A DNA stretch of 64,000 bases from Ulva prolifera (lineage: Eukaryota; Chlorophyta; Ulvophyceae; Ulvales; Ulvaceae): NCBI GenBank assembly GCA_023078555.1, contig CM041196.1, positions 6,769,985 through 6,833,984 of the forward strand, read 5' to 3'. Within the stretch, counting starts at the first letter, position 1; every line of letters begins with the position of its first letter. The position numbers and the translations under genes are program-made. Under the pieces are notes generated by a model. It was not told where the DNA came from. It ran no database searches and worked only from the letters and a program-made list of their open reading frames with translations. Below are positions 1 to 11,840 of this stretch, piece after piece.

Positions 1-145
1 CGGACTGGCGCAAGCCCACCTCTATTTTCATACTCGTAACAGACTACCACCGTCAACTGTAACCATCCTCCCACCGCCACAAATCTCTGCAGACCGGACC
101 TCCAGCCTGCAGCACAATCTGATCCATTCTTCCCGTACACAAGCC

Positions 146-148
<3 letters not shown>

Positions 149-177
<29 letters not shown>
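149..177. repeat. Poly-C tract (29 bp)
   Basis: An uninterrupted run of C on the plus strand. It lies beyond the last exon I can place for the STAT-like gene on the minus strand, where it reads as a G run. It is one of three mononucleotide C/G tracts longer than 25 bp in the window. Its exact length may be affected by sequencing. Confidence 0.9.
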
Positions 178-461
178 TTCCCCGACGGAACATAGCCCCA
201 ATCCCCTCTCATCTGCGCGTGCGAGCTGCAGGCCACAGCTTGGGGTGCGGTCGCCACCTCCACAATTGCTGCCTGCGAACTCCACGATGGCCGGTGGTGC
301 AGGCGGCACGTATGCCGCACCCACCGCTGCGCACTCCTCACACGCCAGGGGCCTCCCTTCAGTGGACACGATCAGCTCACGCTTCGACTGACGCTCGAGG
401 CGGCACGGACATCATTCGAAGTCGTCTCGGTCGCCTGCACCGCGTCGTATACACGGTGCAC

Positions 462-3400
462 GCGCATGTAGCCGCTCACGAGCTGCGTGCGCTTGTCCAC
501 GCGGCGATTGGTGTAGACGTCGAGGACATGCGACGCGTACGGCAGGGTCATGATGACCTGCTCAATGCGGCGATTCTGCAAGTCGGCCATCGACACAGTG
601 AGGTGCAGGAGGTCGCCCTCTTCCGCACCCGCCGTCTCAGGCTTGACCTGCACGCATGCATGCACCACTGATGCAACAGCAGTACAGGCTGCTCACAAAG
701 GCTCCGACGCGTCCTTGGATGGCGGCAAGGCTGTTGGGCGCTTGACACACATGATGCATGGGCGTGGCAGCGAGTAAACTGTACAGGCGTACCGCAGCGA
801 TGCGGCAGCAAGGGCAATGTGTGGAGCATAGCAGATTGGCAGACGGTGGGGGCGGTGGGGCCGCACCTTGCACGAGAGCACGAGGCACCCCGGCTGGTTC
901 ATGGAGAAACGGCAGATGAAAGTCCCAACGGGCTGCGCAGCCAGAGCGCCGATCGCACGGCGCCGGTCCATGTCAAACCCGCTCACGATGCACGGCTCCT
1001 GCCGATTCCACAGTGACGCGATGCTGCGCAGCATCTGCAGCGCCGCCCGGAACTGCCGCTGGAACTCGTTGAACTGCCGCGGATCGACACGCGCATGCAA
1101 GTCCAGCCCGGCTATCACCGGGAACCCGGCCAGGGACAGCAGGGCCTGGTAGTCCTGCCGCGTCAGCTGCCGCTGCAGCCCGGTGCTCGCGTACTCGTCG
1201 ATGATCCAGCTGTACGCGTCCATCTGTGTCACCCCTGCGTCGTCGATCGGCGCGTGTGCTCCGCCGCCCGCGGGACCGTTCGGCGCCTCCGCGGCCTGCC
1301 GGGCCGCCCACTGCGCCTCAAAGCCGCCGGGGGCCGCACCGGCCTCTGGGAGCGTGGTGTGCGCGCGGGCCGCGTCTGTCGCGGGCCGGACGTGGCGGCC
1401 GTTGAGCGGCACCGGGGCCGCGTTGCCCATCATCGCCGCCGGCGGCATGCTCATCGGCGGCTCGGGGCCGGCGTCGGTGATGTCCGCCATGTTGACTTGC
1501 CCATTCTGCACGGCGCCCGTGCCTCAGCTCAGACCCATCACGAACATGCTCGGCCCCATGAGCCAAAAATGAATTCAGCAGACGGCACTGAGGGGGTGCC
1601 GCAGGCAAAATATTCGTCAAATCCATGACCTTCCTATGTTGCCATGGCCAAGGAACCATGTCGAGCCTGATTTGTATTACGCAGCGATATTCCAGCTACG
1701 AGAGTGGCGGAGGCAAACCCGTGCGTGGTGGTGAGGTGCTGGTGCGTTTGAAAAGTCTTCCGGGAAGCCTCGCTTGATGCGCATGCCGTCGGAGCCAGAC
1801 ACCGTGGGGTTCCCAGGGATCTGCGCCGTTGGGAAATCGGAGGTCCCCGGCGGCCCGCCCCCAAGGGAGAGGCCGTTGCTGTCGGGGATGCCACTGTTGA
1901 AGCCGAGCCCCGCGATGTCCGCGAACGACGAGTCCTTCACGAGGTTGCTGAAGAACTGCGACAGGCTCGGATTGCTCATCAGGCCCTGCAGGCTGCTCTG
2001 CACACACACGCCGCGTCGCCCTCTTGTTCTGATCGAGCCATACGCAGTAGCTTGAGCTACACCGTGATCACCGACACGTATGGACAGCATCTTGTGATGA
2101 AATGCCTGGCGGCGCATGTCTGCACTTCTGGGAAAGTGCGCTCTGCGTAGCTCGTTTAAACCTCCTGAAATTACAGCAGGACACAGGCGTGATAGCCACA
2201 CGGACTGTTAGGGGCTAGGAGGAGGGTCAGGGGGAGGGCGGCGCACCCCGCCGGCACCGGCGAGAGCCGCGGTGCTCTGCTTCGCGAGGTCGTCGTTGAG
2301 CTTGGCCGTCGCGAGCTCGTCCTCCGGCGTCAGCGAGCGTAGCGGCAGGTCCATGTCGAGGAAGCTCTGCGGCACATGCATGAGCGGGATGGAGCTGTCG
2401 TTGTTGAGGTCGCCGCCGCCGACGTCGCCGTTCGCGATCAGCCCCGGGCCGCCCTGCGGGTCCAGCAGTCCTGCACATGCAGCCGCCGCGCTTGCTGCAG
2501 CGCATCTAGCACACCCTGAGGGATCGTCGCCGTATTGAACGAGTCGCAACCACTGCCAAGTGCAAGCTGACATGGCAGGAGGTCGGATCCGCGTTTGGAC
2601 AAGATGGCGGTGACGACGCAGCGTAGTCTGGCAGCTGTGCACAGCTCTACTGCTGCTGCTGCCGTTGACATGCAAGAGTGCAGAGACCAGCAGTCGCGGC
2701 CGACATGTACCACCCACTGGACGCACACGCGCACAGTCTGTAAGCATTGAGATAGCTGCTGCGTGCATCAGCAACGCTGAGGCAGACATGGCGGCGGTGC
2801 GCACCCTTCGCCTGGCTGGTCTGGCGGGCAATCGCCGCCCAGATGCCGCCCATGTCTTGCCCAGCGGAGGAGTCCCCGCCGGGCGTGCCGTCGTCGTTCA
2901 CGGTGGTGTTGCGCGCCGGCACCGGCGCCACGACGTGGCCGCCGCCCCGCTCCTCGATCTCCTTGTACACCGTGTTGGGCATGCCCAGGCGTTCGAGGGC
3001 CTTGGCACGCTGCTCGGCGCGGCAGATGGAGATGCACGGCACGTCGTACAGCACAAAGAGCAGGTCTTGATCCGCCACGAGGCACGCGAACACCATGTAC
3101 ACGGGGTTCTGCACACGCCAGACCATGTGTCACCCCACCGCCGATCTGTCGTCTGGTGTCGATTGCTCATAATGCGCGCCAGCCTCTATGAAGGCAGCAT
3201 TTGTGCAGGCATAGTCCTCTATGTGCACAGCTGCATGCCGCTTCACGCCGTTGCTCACAGCTGTATCAGGCCAAGCTGATCATGGCAGCGGGAACTCTCG
3301 TTGCCTTGATGCTGGTCACTGCCACTCCAGAGGGCACATGTAAGGGTAGGCAAGGGCTGCCCTTTGGTGCCCTCCGACCGCCCTGGGTGCGGGCAGGTGG

Positions 3401-4981
3401 ATGGAGTGAGAGCGGGCAGAGGGGCGCACCATGCGGGTCGGCCGCGCGAATTCAAGGTATTTGAACTCGTACTGCGCCACGACAGTATTGCACACGCTGC
3501 CGAGGTTCAGTGGCGTCGCGATGTCCGGGTCATCATCCTGCGACCGAATCGAGTCGCTCTGCTGCAGCGGCCGCGCGTCGGTGGGGCGCGCGATGCGCGA
3601 GGGAAAGCAAGGCACCGCCTCGGCCGTCGTCACGCGGCCGTTCGCGCTCGGCATCTGCGGGATTTGCGAGATCGATGGTTGACCCGAGCTCGTCTGCAGC
3701 GCAGCCTGCGTCGGTGACAGGCTGGCAAGGGCATCGTAATGGCGTGGTCTGTGCGTGCCAGGCGACGAGCAGTCACAGTGCCTGTTGTGCTGTGGTACCG
3801 GTGCGCGAGCGTTGGTTGCTCGACGATGCCATGGTCATGGTAGGACCTGGTGTGTCTGGCTGCTTCACATGTGACCAGAGAAGCCTGGGAGGCACAACAC
3901 ATGAAATTCGGGCTGCTGTTCGTGATGGGGATGTTATTGGAGGCACAGGGCACCAGAATGCTGCTCTCGTGCTGCAATCGAGGCGGCACATGGCCAAAGA
4001 TGCTGGGGGCCGCACTGTGGTAGACTGGAAGACGTATGAGACGACTGTGGAGCCTTTGAGATCAACAATCATACGGGAGCGCCTCTCGGATGACTGCTCC
4101 CGCAGCTCGTCTGGCAGCCAGTCTGTTATCTGGTTCTTGTCATCTTGAACGATCGCAAACGCTTTCAATCGTAGTGGCAGATGCAGCGAACCGCTATGTA
4201 CGACTCGGACCTGCATGTCAGCGGACCATCTAGCCTTGAATCACTGTCTACAAGGAGCACTGCTCACTGACAACGGCTGGCATTTGACTGCCATGCTGAC
4301 TGGCATAAACTGACTCTACATGCCCTGCCACCTCATTGCGTACCTGCACTTGAAAATGAGGCTTGAACTGCCTGTCATTTTTCATCGGTAAACAGAACTC
4401 TGCTGGGGCTGACGTGATATTCAACTGAACTTGTTGAGGAAGGCAATTGTTGGTGTTGAAGCCTGGCCCGCCGGTGGCTCCGTACACTCGCTCATACGCG
4501 GCTTCACTTTCAGACATCAGCCAGCCATCTTCGACCTTGCGAGCTTCCATCTGACCAGCATATCGGACGTACTGATGCTGGCGATCTTCAAGACCTGCAC
4601 GGCCATGCCATCGTACGCAGGGATACTCGAAGGCCGTAAGAAATGATGGCCAAAAGAAATGTGACTTGCACATGCATCTTCGTTGCTGTGCTGACAGCCT
4701 TGCCTTGCATTCGGCAAGGGAGCTCGCTAGCCCCGCACCACCGCGCGCGGAGACGAGATGCTCTACTAGGAGACAAGGGCATACGATAGCGCTTGCATGA
4801 TCTCTATGATATAAACACGGCTACTCTGTCAGACGAGTTTGCGGTCGTGAGGGGCCTGGCGATTGACCCGCCGCTGCTGCTGACATGATACATTATTCGT
4901 ACCGGGCATTGACATGTGCTGGGCGATCGCTTGAGCCACCTCTGGACTCCATATTTGCGGCATTTCGTCGACTGGCCTCAT
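462..4981 (-). CDS. STAT-like protein with a C-terminal STAT-type SH2 domain
   Basis: Nine exons fit in phase: 4903-4981, 4344-4594, 4016-4210, 3430-3705, 2805-3108, 2247-2470, 1719-1997, 867-1505 and 462-647, about 811 codons from the ATG at 4981. The 1719 boundary uses a weak GTTTGC donor. The C-terminus is open because the next exon is not found and may lie left of the window. The SH2 domain (about residues 695-810) is clear: WNRQEPCIVSGF, then GTFICRFS with the phosphotyrosine-binding Arg, HLTV, and YTNRRVDKRTQLVSGY, which lines up with the YPN..DKDxAFGKYY end of animal STAT SH2 domains. The segment KPHFQVQVRVVHSG (about residue 105), created by splicing exons 2 and 3, resembles the start of the STAT DNA-binding fold; that is inference. 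The middle is Ser/Pro/Gly-rich. STATs bind phosphotyrosine and DNA; plants and Dictyostelium have STAT-type linker-SH2 proteins. The start is the first ATG in a conserved-looking exon and could lie further upstream. Confidence 0.75.
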
Positions 4982-7900
4982 TTTGCCCTGTTTCTGCCCT
5001 TGCAAGCGTGCGGGAGAGCTTCGCTGAATCAATGGTCGTGCACTTCCGAGGCACCCTTTCTTCCTCTAAGCCTGCCTTCCGGCAAATCGACGGAACAAAA
5101 TGTCACTCGTTGGGAAGCTGTAACGAGGCAGGATCGATCATGGACCTGCATGTCGACGCCGTGACCCGCAGCTTGCGATTGAAGGAGCACCAACACCCGT
5201 ACTTCATCAGCTCTAAACAATAGCAGGAGCCAATGTGAAATGGTGGATTTGCATTCATGTGGTATTACGTGTCTAGAAGCCATGGTGGCTCGAAGAATGT
5301 AACTTGCAGCCGTGTGTGCCACGCATCCTATATAGCAACAGACGCGAGAGCCACCCACGATCAGAGTTAATAATAGATTCATACTAGACGATCATTCATC
5401 AGCGGCAGCTACTTCGAGTGTGCGCGTTGGTAACCGAGGCAAAACGCTGGTGCAGTGGTAATGCGACCGCGGGCAGGCACCTCAGCTATCCACAATGACC
5501 AAGGTGGCTCAATGGCAAAACAATATGTGTACAAATGATGCAGCGCTGCTTTTGACGCCCGCGAACGTCCACTGCTGGACAGATATCAAACGTACGCTTT
5601 TGGATAACGACGCATGAAACAAAGAGTTTTCTTTCGAGCAGCAGAGGTGGAGTCGTACATGCTGAATTTGAATAGTCCTGTAGACTGAAGCGGCTGCTTG
5701 TTTCCCACAGCGAAATTCGCGAGTTCCTTGGCCAGATGGTTCCTGTGACCGCGCTTACCTTGGGATTCACACGATTGACGGAATGGCTGTTGTTGCTCAC
5801 ACTGTGCAATTCAGTGCCTGTGAAGGCAATCTGAAGGCCGTGTCGAAGCGGGTTGTTGCGATTGCGTGCGATGTGAGCTGCTCACACTTCGTTGCGAGGC
5901 AGGAGTGGCTTCAGGACTCCGCACGGCTGATGCAATGCAATCCAGCGTTGCGGAGCTGGTTCAGCGCCGAAACCGGACCAGACAGACGAGTTGAAATGGC
6001 AAACGTACAATTCCATGCTTTCATGGTGCGTCCGTGTGTTTCTGGCGTCGAAGGCATGCAGGGGGTGTCGCATTGTTCTCATGCTCCTGGGCGCCCGCGA
6101 AAGTTCCGGCAGGTTGCGAAGAGGTCAATACTATGCAGAGGAACGAAACGCAGTAATGCCAATCGCTTCTTTGGCATGGAGACACCGCCGCAGGTGTTCT
6201 CTGCCTGCGCATAACGGACCATGGAGTGTCGCCCTGCCAGGACAGTTTCCTTGCTGTCGACATGGCGTGCCCGCGTGCTAGCGTTGACGCTGGTGTCCCG
6301 CGTTCGTGACGTTCTGTTGCGCTCACCCTGGCGCGACACATTCTCTGCTAGACTTTGGGGCGCCGCGCACTCGTTACAATGCACTGCTGCTGTCGCAAGC
6401 GCCACGATGGGCTGTTTCGATTCAAGCCGGCTAGGTAAACCTGGCAGAGAATGCGCCTGGCTACCGTCATTTGCGGTTGCTAGTCGTACAACCGTCCATT
6501 GTCCATGGCCACATGGCCTGTACAGGGCACGGCAATCAGTCAAAGCTGACATGGCGCTGACAGAAACATCAGTGTGACAGCACGAAAACGGTGAATTCAT
6601 TGGAGTGGCCTCATTCGCTGACATAGCAAGCGCGGCTTTGTGCGGCATGTTGCTCGTCAACCTTCAATTGCAGCGGCGCGCGGCTGCATGTAGGGCCGGT
6701 GGCGAAGATGAGTTCGTTGCGTGACACGTACGTACCGTGGTGCAATTGCAACCGCATACGGCCGCACGAGGCACCGCGGCGACCCTGTCTGAGAGATTAC
6801 CCATCACCGCGATATCCCGTTCAAACTCCATTGGGATCTTGAGTCTATGGGGCCCGTTCGACAACCTAAGCCAGGCAGATGCCTTCGCAAGGCCAACCAG
6901 GCGTATATCACATGCATGCGAATCAGCACAAGATTGCATCACTGGATTCGAAGTCGATGCTTTGGGCGCTTTCGTGCGACCTTCCCCAGTAGAGCGGCTG
7001 CTGTGATTGCAGTGCGTGTTGGTGTGATCTGCAGCGCTGTAGATCCGCGCGCTAGATCCGGTCCCAGGAGTTCCGTCTCGTCGCTTCTGCGAAATGCTGC
7101 TGGCTTGTTCGCTGGTTTATCCCACCAACGAACGTGTGTTCGGCATAATCTTTGTTCTTGCGTGATTAGAGCAGCAATTATCTTTTCGACCCATGGCGCG
7201 ATTGATGCTCTCGCAGGTGAAGGGGGCGTCCATATCTGTCCTCGATGAGCGCATTGTACGTACAACGCGGTACACGACGCTTGAGCGCAATTTGCATGTG
7301 TATGCATTGCATATCAGTGGTCCGTCAGAACTGATGCCGCACAGCGACGCAGATATGTGATGGGCAGAAAGCACGTGCAGAACATAATCGCTAATTACTG
7401 CAGTATACTGCGTGGTTTTGACGCTGCATCTGGTCGCTTTGCATCATATCCATTAGGTCAGCATGTCCATCGAGGCGAGGCGCATGGATGCACACAAGCA
7501 TGGGACGAGCAACGGCTCGTTGCGCGGCCTCTGTTCTTTTTAACTGCATACATGAGGGGGACGTCGTACATGTCTTCAGCACATGTTACCGTTGCCATGA
7601 TTTGAGTCACCGTCGCTGGTTGCACTGTACAAAGCACAGGCTCGAGCATAAACAGCTGCGGTGAAATGGTCGTGTTTGAGCCCGGGCTTTCACGCCAACT
7701 AATACCGCAGGCCATGGTCACCTCGAGCTCGGGCGCTGCCGCGCTGAGCTCAGCGGGGCAGCTCCATCATGCATTCTACATATCGCGTATGCTTCCAAAC
7801 AGTATAGGATGTTCACAGCGTGCAACTGACTCGCAAACACACACTGCTCTCGCTTGGCCTTGAGCTGTCATGTTTGGCATCCGTGCTGCCAACAGTACAG

Positions 7901-9933
7901 ATCCCAGCTGCAGACCTTCTTGAGGCGATGTTTGTACTTTGCTGAATGAGTGCACTCTAAGATCTGCCGATCATTGCTCCTGGTGGGTGTGCCTGGTACT
8001 TCGATACGGTGCTCCGCCATGCGTTGGCCCGGGTCTGTGTAATGTGTTCTGGCAGATCACAGCTGCAGAACAAGTGTTCGCACTGAGCGGCTCCGAGGCT
8101 GGCTGTGCTGGCCCGACGACAGTCAGGCCACCGCATGTGCAGGCGCGGACTGTTTCAGACACATGCAGTGACTTGCTGGCCTGCTATCTCTTGAGATAGG
8201 AGATCGGCTTCCCCGCCCTTGCAAATTCAACCTTGTTGAGCTGCGCCTTAAAAGTGATCTGCGTTTTCGGAACTGAAAGAATTATGGTTTACCGTGTTGA
8301 CGTTGTGGTCCTCAGCCTGGATAGGCTTGTCAGGTACCGCCAGGGCCAGATACATCAGTTCCAGCCCAGGCGTTCATTGGTCCAGTGCGGTTGGAGGTTG
8401 AGAGCGGTTTCGCAAGCGGGTGTAACAAGCTGAAGCAAGGGCCGCTTCTCTCTCACACCAATTCAGCTATGCACACAATCGCCACCAAGCCTGGTGTCAC
8501 AGCACCGCATGCATTCACAACACAGGCTTCACAACACGCTGTGGAGGGGGGGAGGGGTGATGTGAAGCGGTTGTGACGTGTCGCTATGCCACCTGCCTCT
8601 CCAGCTGCATCCTTCAAACAAAACACACAGGTGCCCGGTGGGTGTTTGACCATGCATGCGTGCCCCAAGTCTACATGCATGCAGGTGTGCAGCCTGTGCA
8701 TGTGGAGGCGGATCGACTCTGGTGGTTGCATGGCAGATTTGCATGCGGCGGTTCTAGCGGCTGTGCAGCCTGTTCCCATGCATGCAAAACACACGATGGG
8801 CGGCCACAACGCTGCATACGGACACTCTCGTACATGTACGCCTAGCCAACCACCGCGAGTCTCCCTGCCCAGCACAGAAACACAGTTCAAAACCAACCGT
8901 GCTCGCTTCATGCAGCAGCATGCTTCACACGCTGACCCCAGCCCGCGGCACAGGGCATCGACCAACCACACTGCCACACGTACACGGGAAGCCATGTAAT
9001 GCCAAAAATCACTTGCGGATGCGAGGCTTGCAAACACATGTGCCACGCATGGGAGCTGCCACGGGCCGGCCACCGGGCGGAAACAACAACCCCCCCGGCA
9101 GCCGTTAAGCAGCATCGCAATACTTCCTGGATTTGGACAGCTCGGACCCGCTGCCATTGTCGCGCACAGCATGAGAACACACGCTCAGCACGACGCGGTC
9201 GCCAATCAGCGCTTGTCTCCTGCCCTCAGCCATGGACACCTCAGAGAGCCTACCTTCGTAGCTGCGACTGCTACGGTCTAATCAAACACTTAATCAGGAC
9301 AATCAATCAAAATTCTCAGGGACTGGATCGGGACTACTTCCCAAACAGATGCTCGCGGCTGCACTGCCGGCTGGGCCAGCACCATGCCGGCTGGCTCCAG
9401 AGAGCAGCTCACTGGTCAGCCTTACAGCATAGTGGTAGATGGCAAAGGCCCCCCGTGCACATACGCACTGCTACCCCCTGTCACACACAGCAGGGACACC
9501 CGGCCACACCTCCCCTCCAAGCCAGAACTGGACGGTCTTGGCCTAGTACACAGCACACATCCGACTTTCAAGGCTTTTTTCATGGGGATGGGTGAACTGG
9601 CAGTGGCCCACGATGCCCCCAGCCCGGCCCCAGCGTCAGCCTGCGTGAAATGCTAGGATCACCCCCGTCCCGGTCGCCGGGCTCAACCTCCCTCCGGGAC
9701 ACCCGTGGACACATGCAGCCTTCTCCCGGCAGCAGCTCTGATGCAACTGAGTCTGATGCAACTGAGCCAACGCCACGCGCCGTGAGCACAACCGCAACAC
9801 GAGCGCGCACGCGAGGCCGGACGCTGCTCGGGTGGCAACACGTGCACATCAGACAGGTACATGCATCCGCACCCCCCAGGCAGGACCGGCAGCAACGGGC
9901 CCACGGGCGGGGCCCCGCGCAGAGGCGACGGCA
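4982..9933. other. Stretch with no recognisable gene
   Basis: About 5 kb of roughly even base composition. I find no domain I recognise. The first few hundred bases probably hold the 5' end and promoter of the STAT-like gene. Open frames such as 6079-6660 (minus, 193 codons) and 8453-9172 (minus, 239 codons) have no recognisable motif; the second is rich in Cys, His and Met because it runs through ATGCAT-type repeats. A 15-bp unit is repeated twice in tandem at about 9737-9766. Diverged or highly spliced genes could be hidden here. Confidence 0.5.
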
Positions 9934-10806
9934 TCAGACGGTGGGCACGCGGATAAACACGGCGCCGGCGGGCGCCGGGGCGACGGTCTTGCGCACAAAG
10001 CGGCCCTGCACGCGCGGCCGCGCCACCGCGCACACCCTCCGCTTCTCGTACCGCACCGTCGCCCGCCCGCACTGCGCCGCCGCGCGCTTCACCTTCAGCA
10101 GCTCCCACCTCTGCCGGCGGCACTGCGCTGCGGCCCGCATCGCGCCCCGGTCCTGTGGCTGCAGTGAATGCGGCACGTACGACTTGGCCTCGCGGGCCGC
10201 GTCCGCCGAGTCGCTCGCAGGCCGCGGGGGCGGCGCCTCTCGGCGGGGCCGCATGTATGCGCCCCACGCGATGCTGCGACCGTGGCGCAGGTGCGCCGCG
10301 TACGCGTGCGCCGGCACAGCCACACAGCAAGCCTGCGGGACGAGGACGGCTGTGGTGTGGTGCCTTCCCGCCTGCGCTGCCGACGGCTCGATTGCGAAGG
10401 GATGTGAGGGCCCCCCCGCATCGGCCCGCGCCACAGCTGCACCCTCGACGGCTGCCTCTGTGTCGTGCGACTCCGCGGCATGATCAGAGGCGGCGTGCTC
10501 GGCGAGCCAGTCCTCGTGGAACGGGCATGCTGTTGGCACGGTGGCGACTGGCTCGCGGCAGCCGTCCGCGTCGTCACTCAGCCACTCCAAGAAGGCATCG
10601 GCGCCTGGCGTCGGAGCCTCCAAATCCAGGACGTGTAGGTCCGAGAGCTCGAGGAAGGAGGCAGGCAGGGGCGAGGCATCATCATGTAGCAGATCGGTGG
10701 ACACCGGGACCTCGAAGGTGGGTGACATGGGTGGCTCGAGTGGCAGTAGGTCAGACTGAGCCTTGACAAAAACATCATCGATGTCTGTTTTTATATCTGC
10801 CTGCAT
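9934..10806 (-). CDS. CCT-domain transcription regulator (single exon, 290 aa)
   Basis: One open frame from ATG at 10806 to a stop at 9934. The N-terminal half is acidic with Leu/Pro-rich patches (for example LEWLSDDADG near residue 75), typical of an activation region. Near residues 225-275 lies a CCT-type block: basic QRWELLKVKR, then YEKRRVCAVARPRVQGRFVRKT split across the core, matching the CCT ending ARPRVKGRFxKR. CCT domains (CONSTANS, CO-like, TOC1) act in photoperiod and circadian control in plants and algae and bind CCAAT-type DNA with NF-Y partners. No B-box or receiver domain is present. The YEKRR core fits the consensus but the first helix is diverged. The frame is strongly GC-rich compared with its flanks. 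Confidence 0.75.
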   Translation of the reverse strand: MQADIKTDIDDVFVKAQSDLLPLEPPMSPTFEVPVSTDLLHDDASPLPASFLELSDLHVLDLEAPTPGADAFLEWLSDDADGCREPVATVPTACPFHEDWLAEHAASDHAAESHDTEAAVEGAAVARADAGGPSHPFAIEPSAAQAGRHHTTAVLVPQACCVAVPAHAYAAHLRHGRSIAWGAYMRPRREAPPPRPASDSADAAREAKSYVPHSLQPQDRGAMRAAAQCRRQRWELLKVKRAAAQCGRATVRYEKRRVCAVARPRVQGRFVRKTVAPAPAGAVFIRVPTV

Positions 10807-11358
10807 GCCGGTGAACTAATCCATGAGAGGAGCTGCATGGTTGGCCAGCAAGATAGGAATCAACCAGGTCACTCTCAATGGGGAGCATTTGTGGATGTTT
10901 GTGTGCATGAATGTGGAGCCGGTTCGACACTAGCTGCAGGAGTTGGGCTGCGGTGTGAAAGCTGATGAGGAGCCTGGAGAAGGGGGAAACGAATGGTATT
11001 GTTTAGGACCTCGGCACGGCATGGGCTGTGGGTGGCACAACATCCACTTCTCATGGATGTGAGTTGACCGTGGATCTACATGCCAAGGCCTCATGACTTG
11101 ACCCTGACGTCCGTAAGACGGCAGAGACTGAAGATCGTGAGGAGAGACAATTACGTGCCTCTGGAACCAGCTGACTGTTATAATGGTCTGGTAGGCTTGT
11201 GCATTTTGGATTAGGCTGAGCACAGACTGGAGCGCACCATGTTAAGTGGCAACGAAGTTGGCACCTTGCAGCCTGCTTCGATCTGACCATCGGGCTCCAT
11301 ATGCTCCGGTACGCCTTCTCTAGCCGAGGAATTACTATTCAGGTAATCCTGCAAATAT
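10807..11358. other. Intergenic stretch
   Basis: This separates the 5' end of the CCT gene (minus) from a small plus-strand gene, so it should contain two divergent promoters. I see no clear TATA box or other motif to report. Confidence 0.4.
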
Positions 11359-11840
11359 ATGCCGAGTCAGCTTGCCGTTCGATCTGCGGTCAGCCCGAGC
11401 CGTGCCCCGCAGCTGGAAAAGGCGCTCAGTACTGGAGAGGTGCGTAGCGCTCTGAGAGAAAAAGCAACCCATCTCAGACATAGCGGTATGTTGAAGATGA
11501 TCATTGTACCTGAATCGCGCTGCAGTCGACGTCTTGCGCTTCGGCAGCTTTGGATGCGGCCAGTGTGATCGAACGGACGTCGTTACATGTGTTGGCGCAG
11601 CTAGCAACGGCCGATACGCCTATCATGAGAGCAGGAACTGCGCTGTGTATTGCAGCTGAAAGACTGGCTTCTGGCTGGGCGGCGACACGGAAAGGGAGCA
11701 CTCACGCACTGTGCGGGCAGTTCAGATTGTTGACCCGTGTTCCTACAACCGTGACGCGTGTGAATCAACAACTAGCAACAGATAGACTGATGTTGATCCA
11801 GGCTCCTGTAAAGACGCTTTTCACTGCGTATGAGCGCTGA
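11359..11840 (+). CDS. Probable small spliced gene, unknown product (131 aa)
   Basis: Exon 11359-11439 begins with ATG, encodes MPSQLAVRSAVSPS... and ends at a GAG/GTGCGT donor. An 86-bp intron ends in CTGCAG, and exon 11526-11840 continues in phase 0 to a stop. The donor and acceptor match the style of the confident genes in this window. The second exon encodes an Ala/Leu-rich, probably helical stretch (SVIERTSLHVLAQLATAD, then RAGTALCIAAERLASGW, residues about 40-80) and ends LFTAYER. I do not recognise a family. There is no signal peptide or membrane segment. The prediction rests on splice logic and protein-like composition only, so it could be chance. Confidence 0.35.

Noticed and set aside
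6079-6660. 193-codon minus-strand frame
   Set aside because: No domain, no splice context and ordinary composition; length alone is not convincing.
8453-9172. 239-codon minus-strand frame rich in Cys
   Set aside because: It has no recognisable motif; Cys, His and Met come from TGCATG repeats, and no start or splice context supports it.
9650-10483. 277-codon plus-strand open frame
   Set aside because: Its 3' two thirds are antisense to the CCT-domain gene; Arg/Ala-rich composition reflects GC bias.
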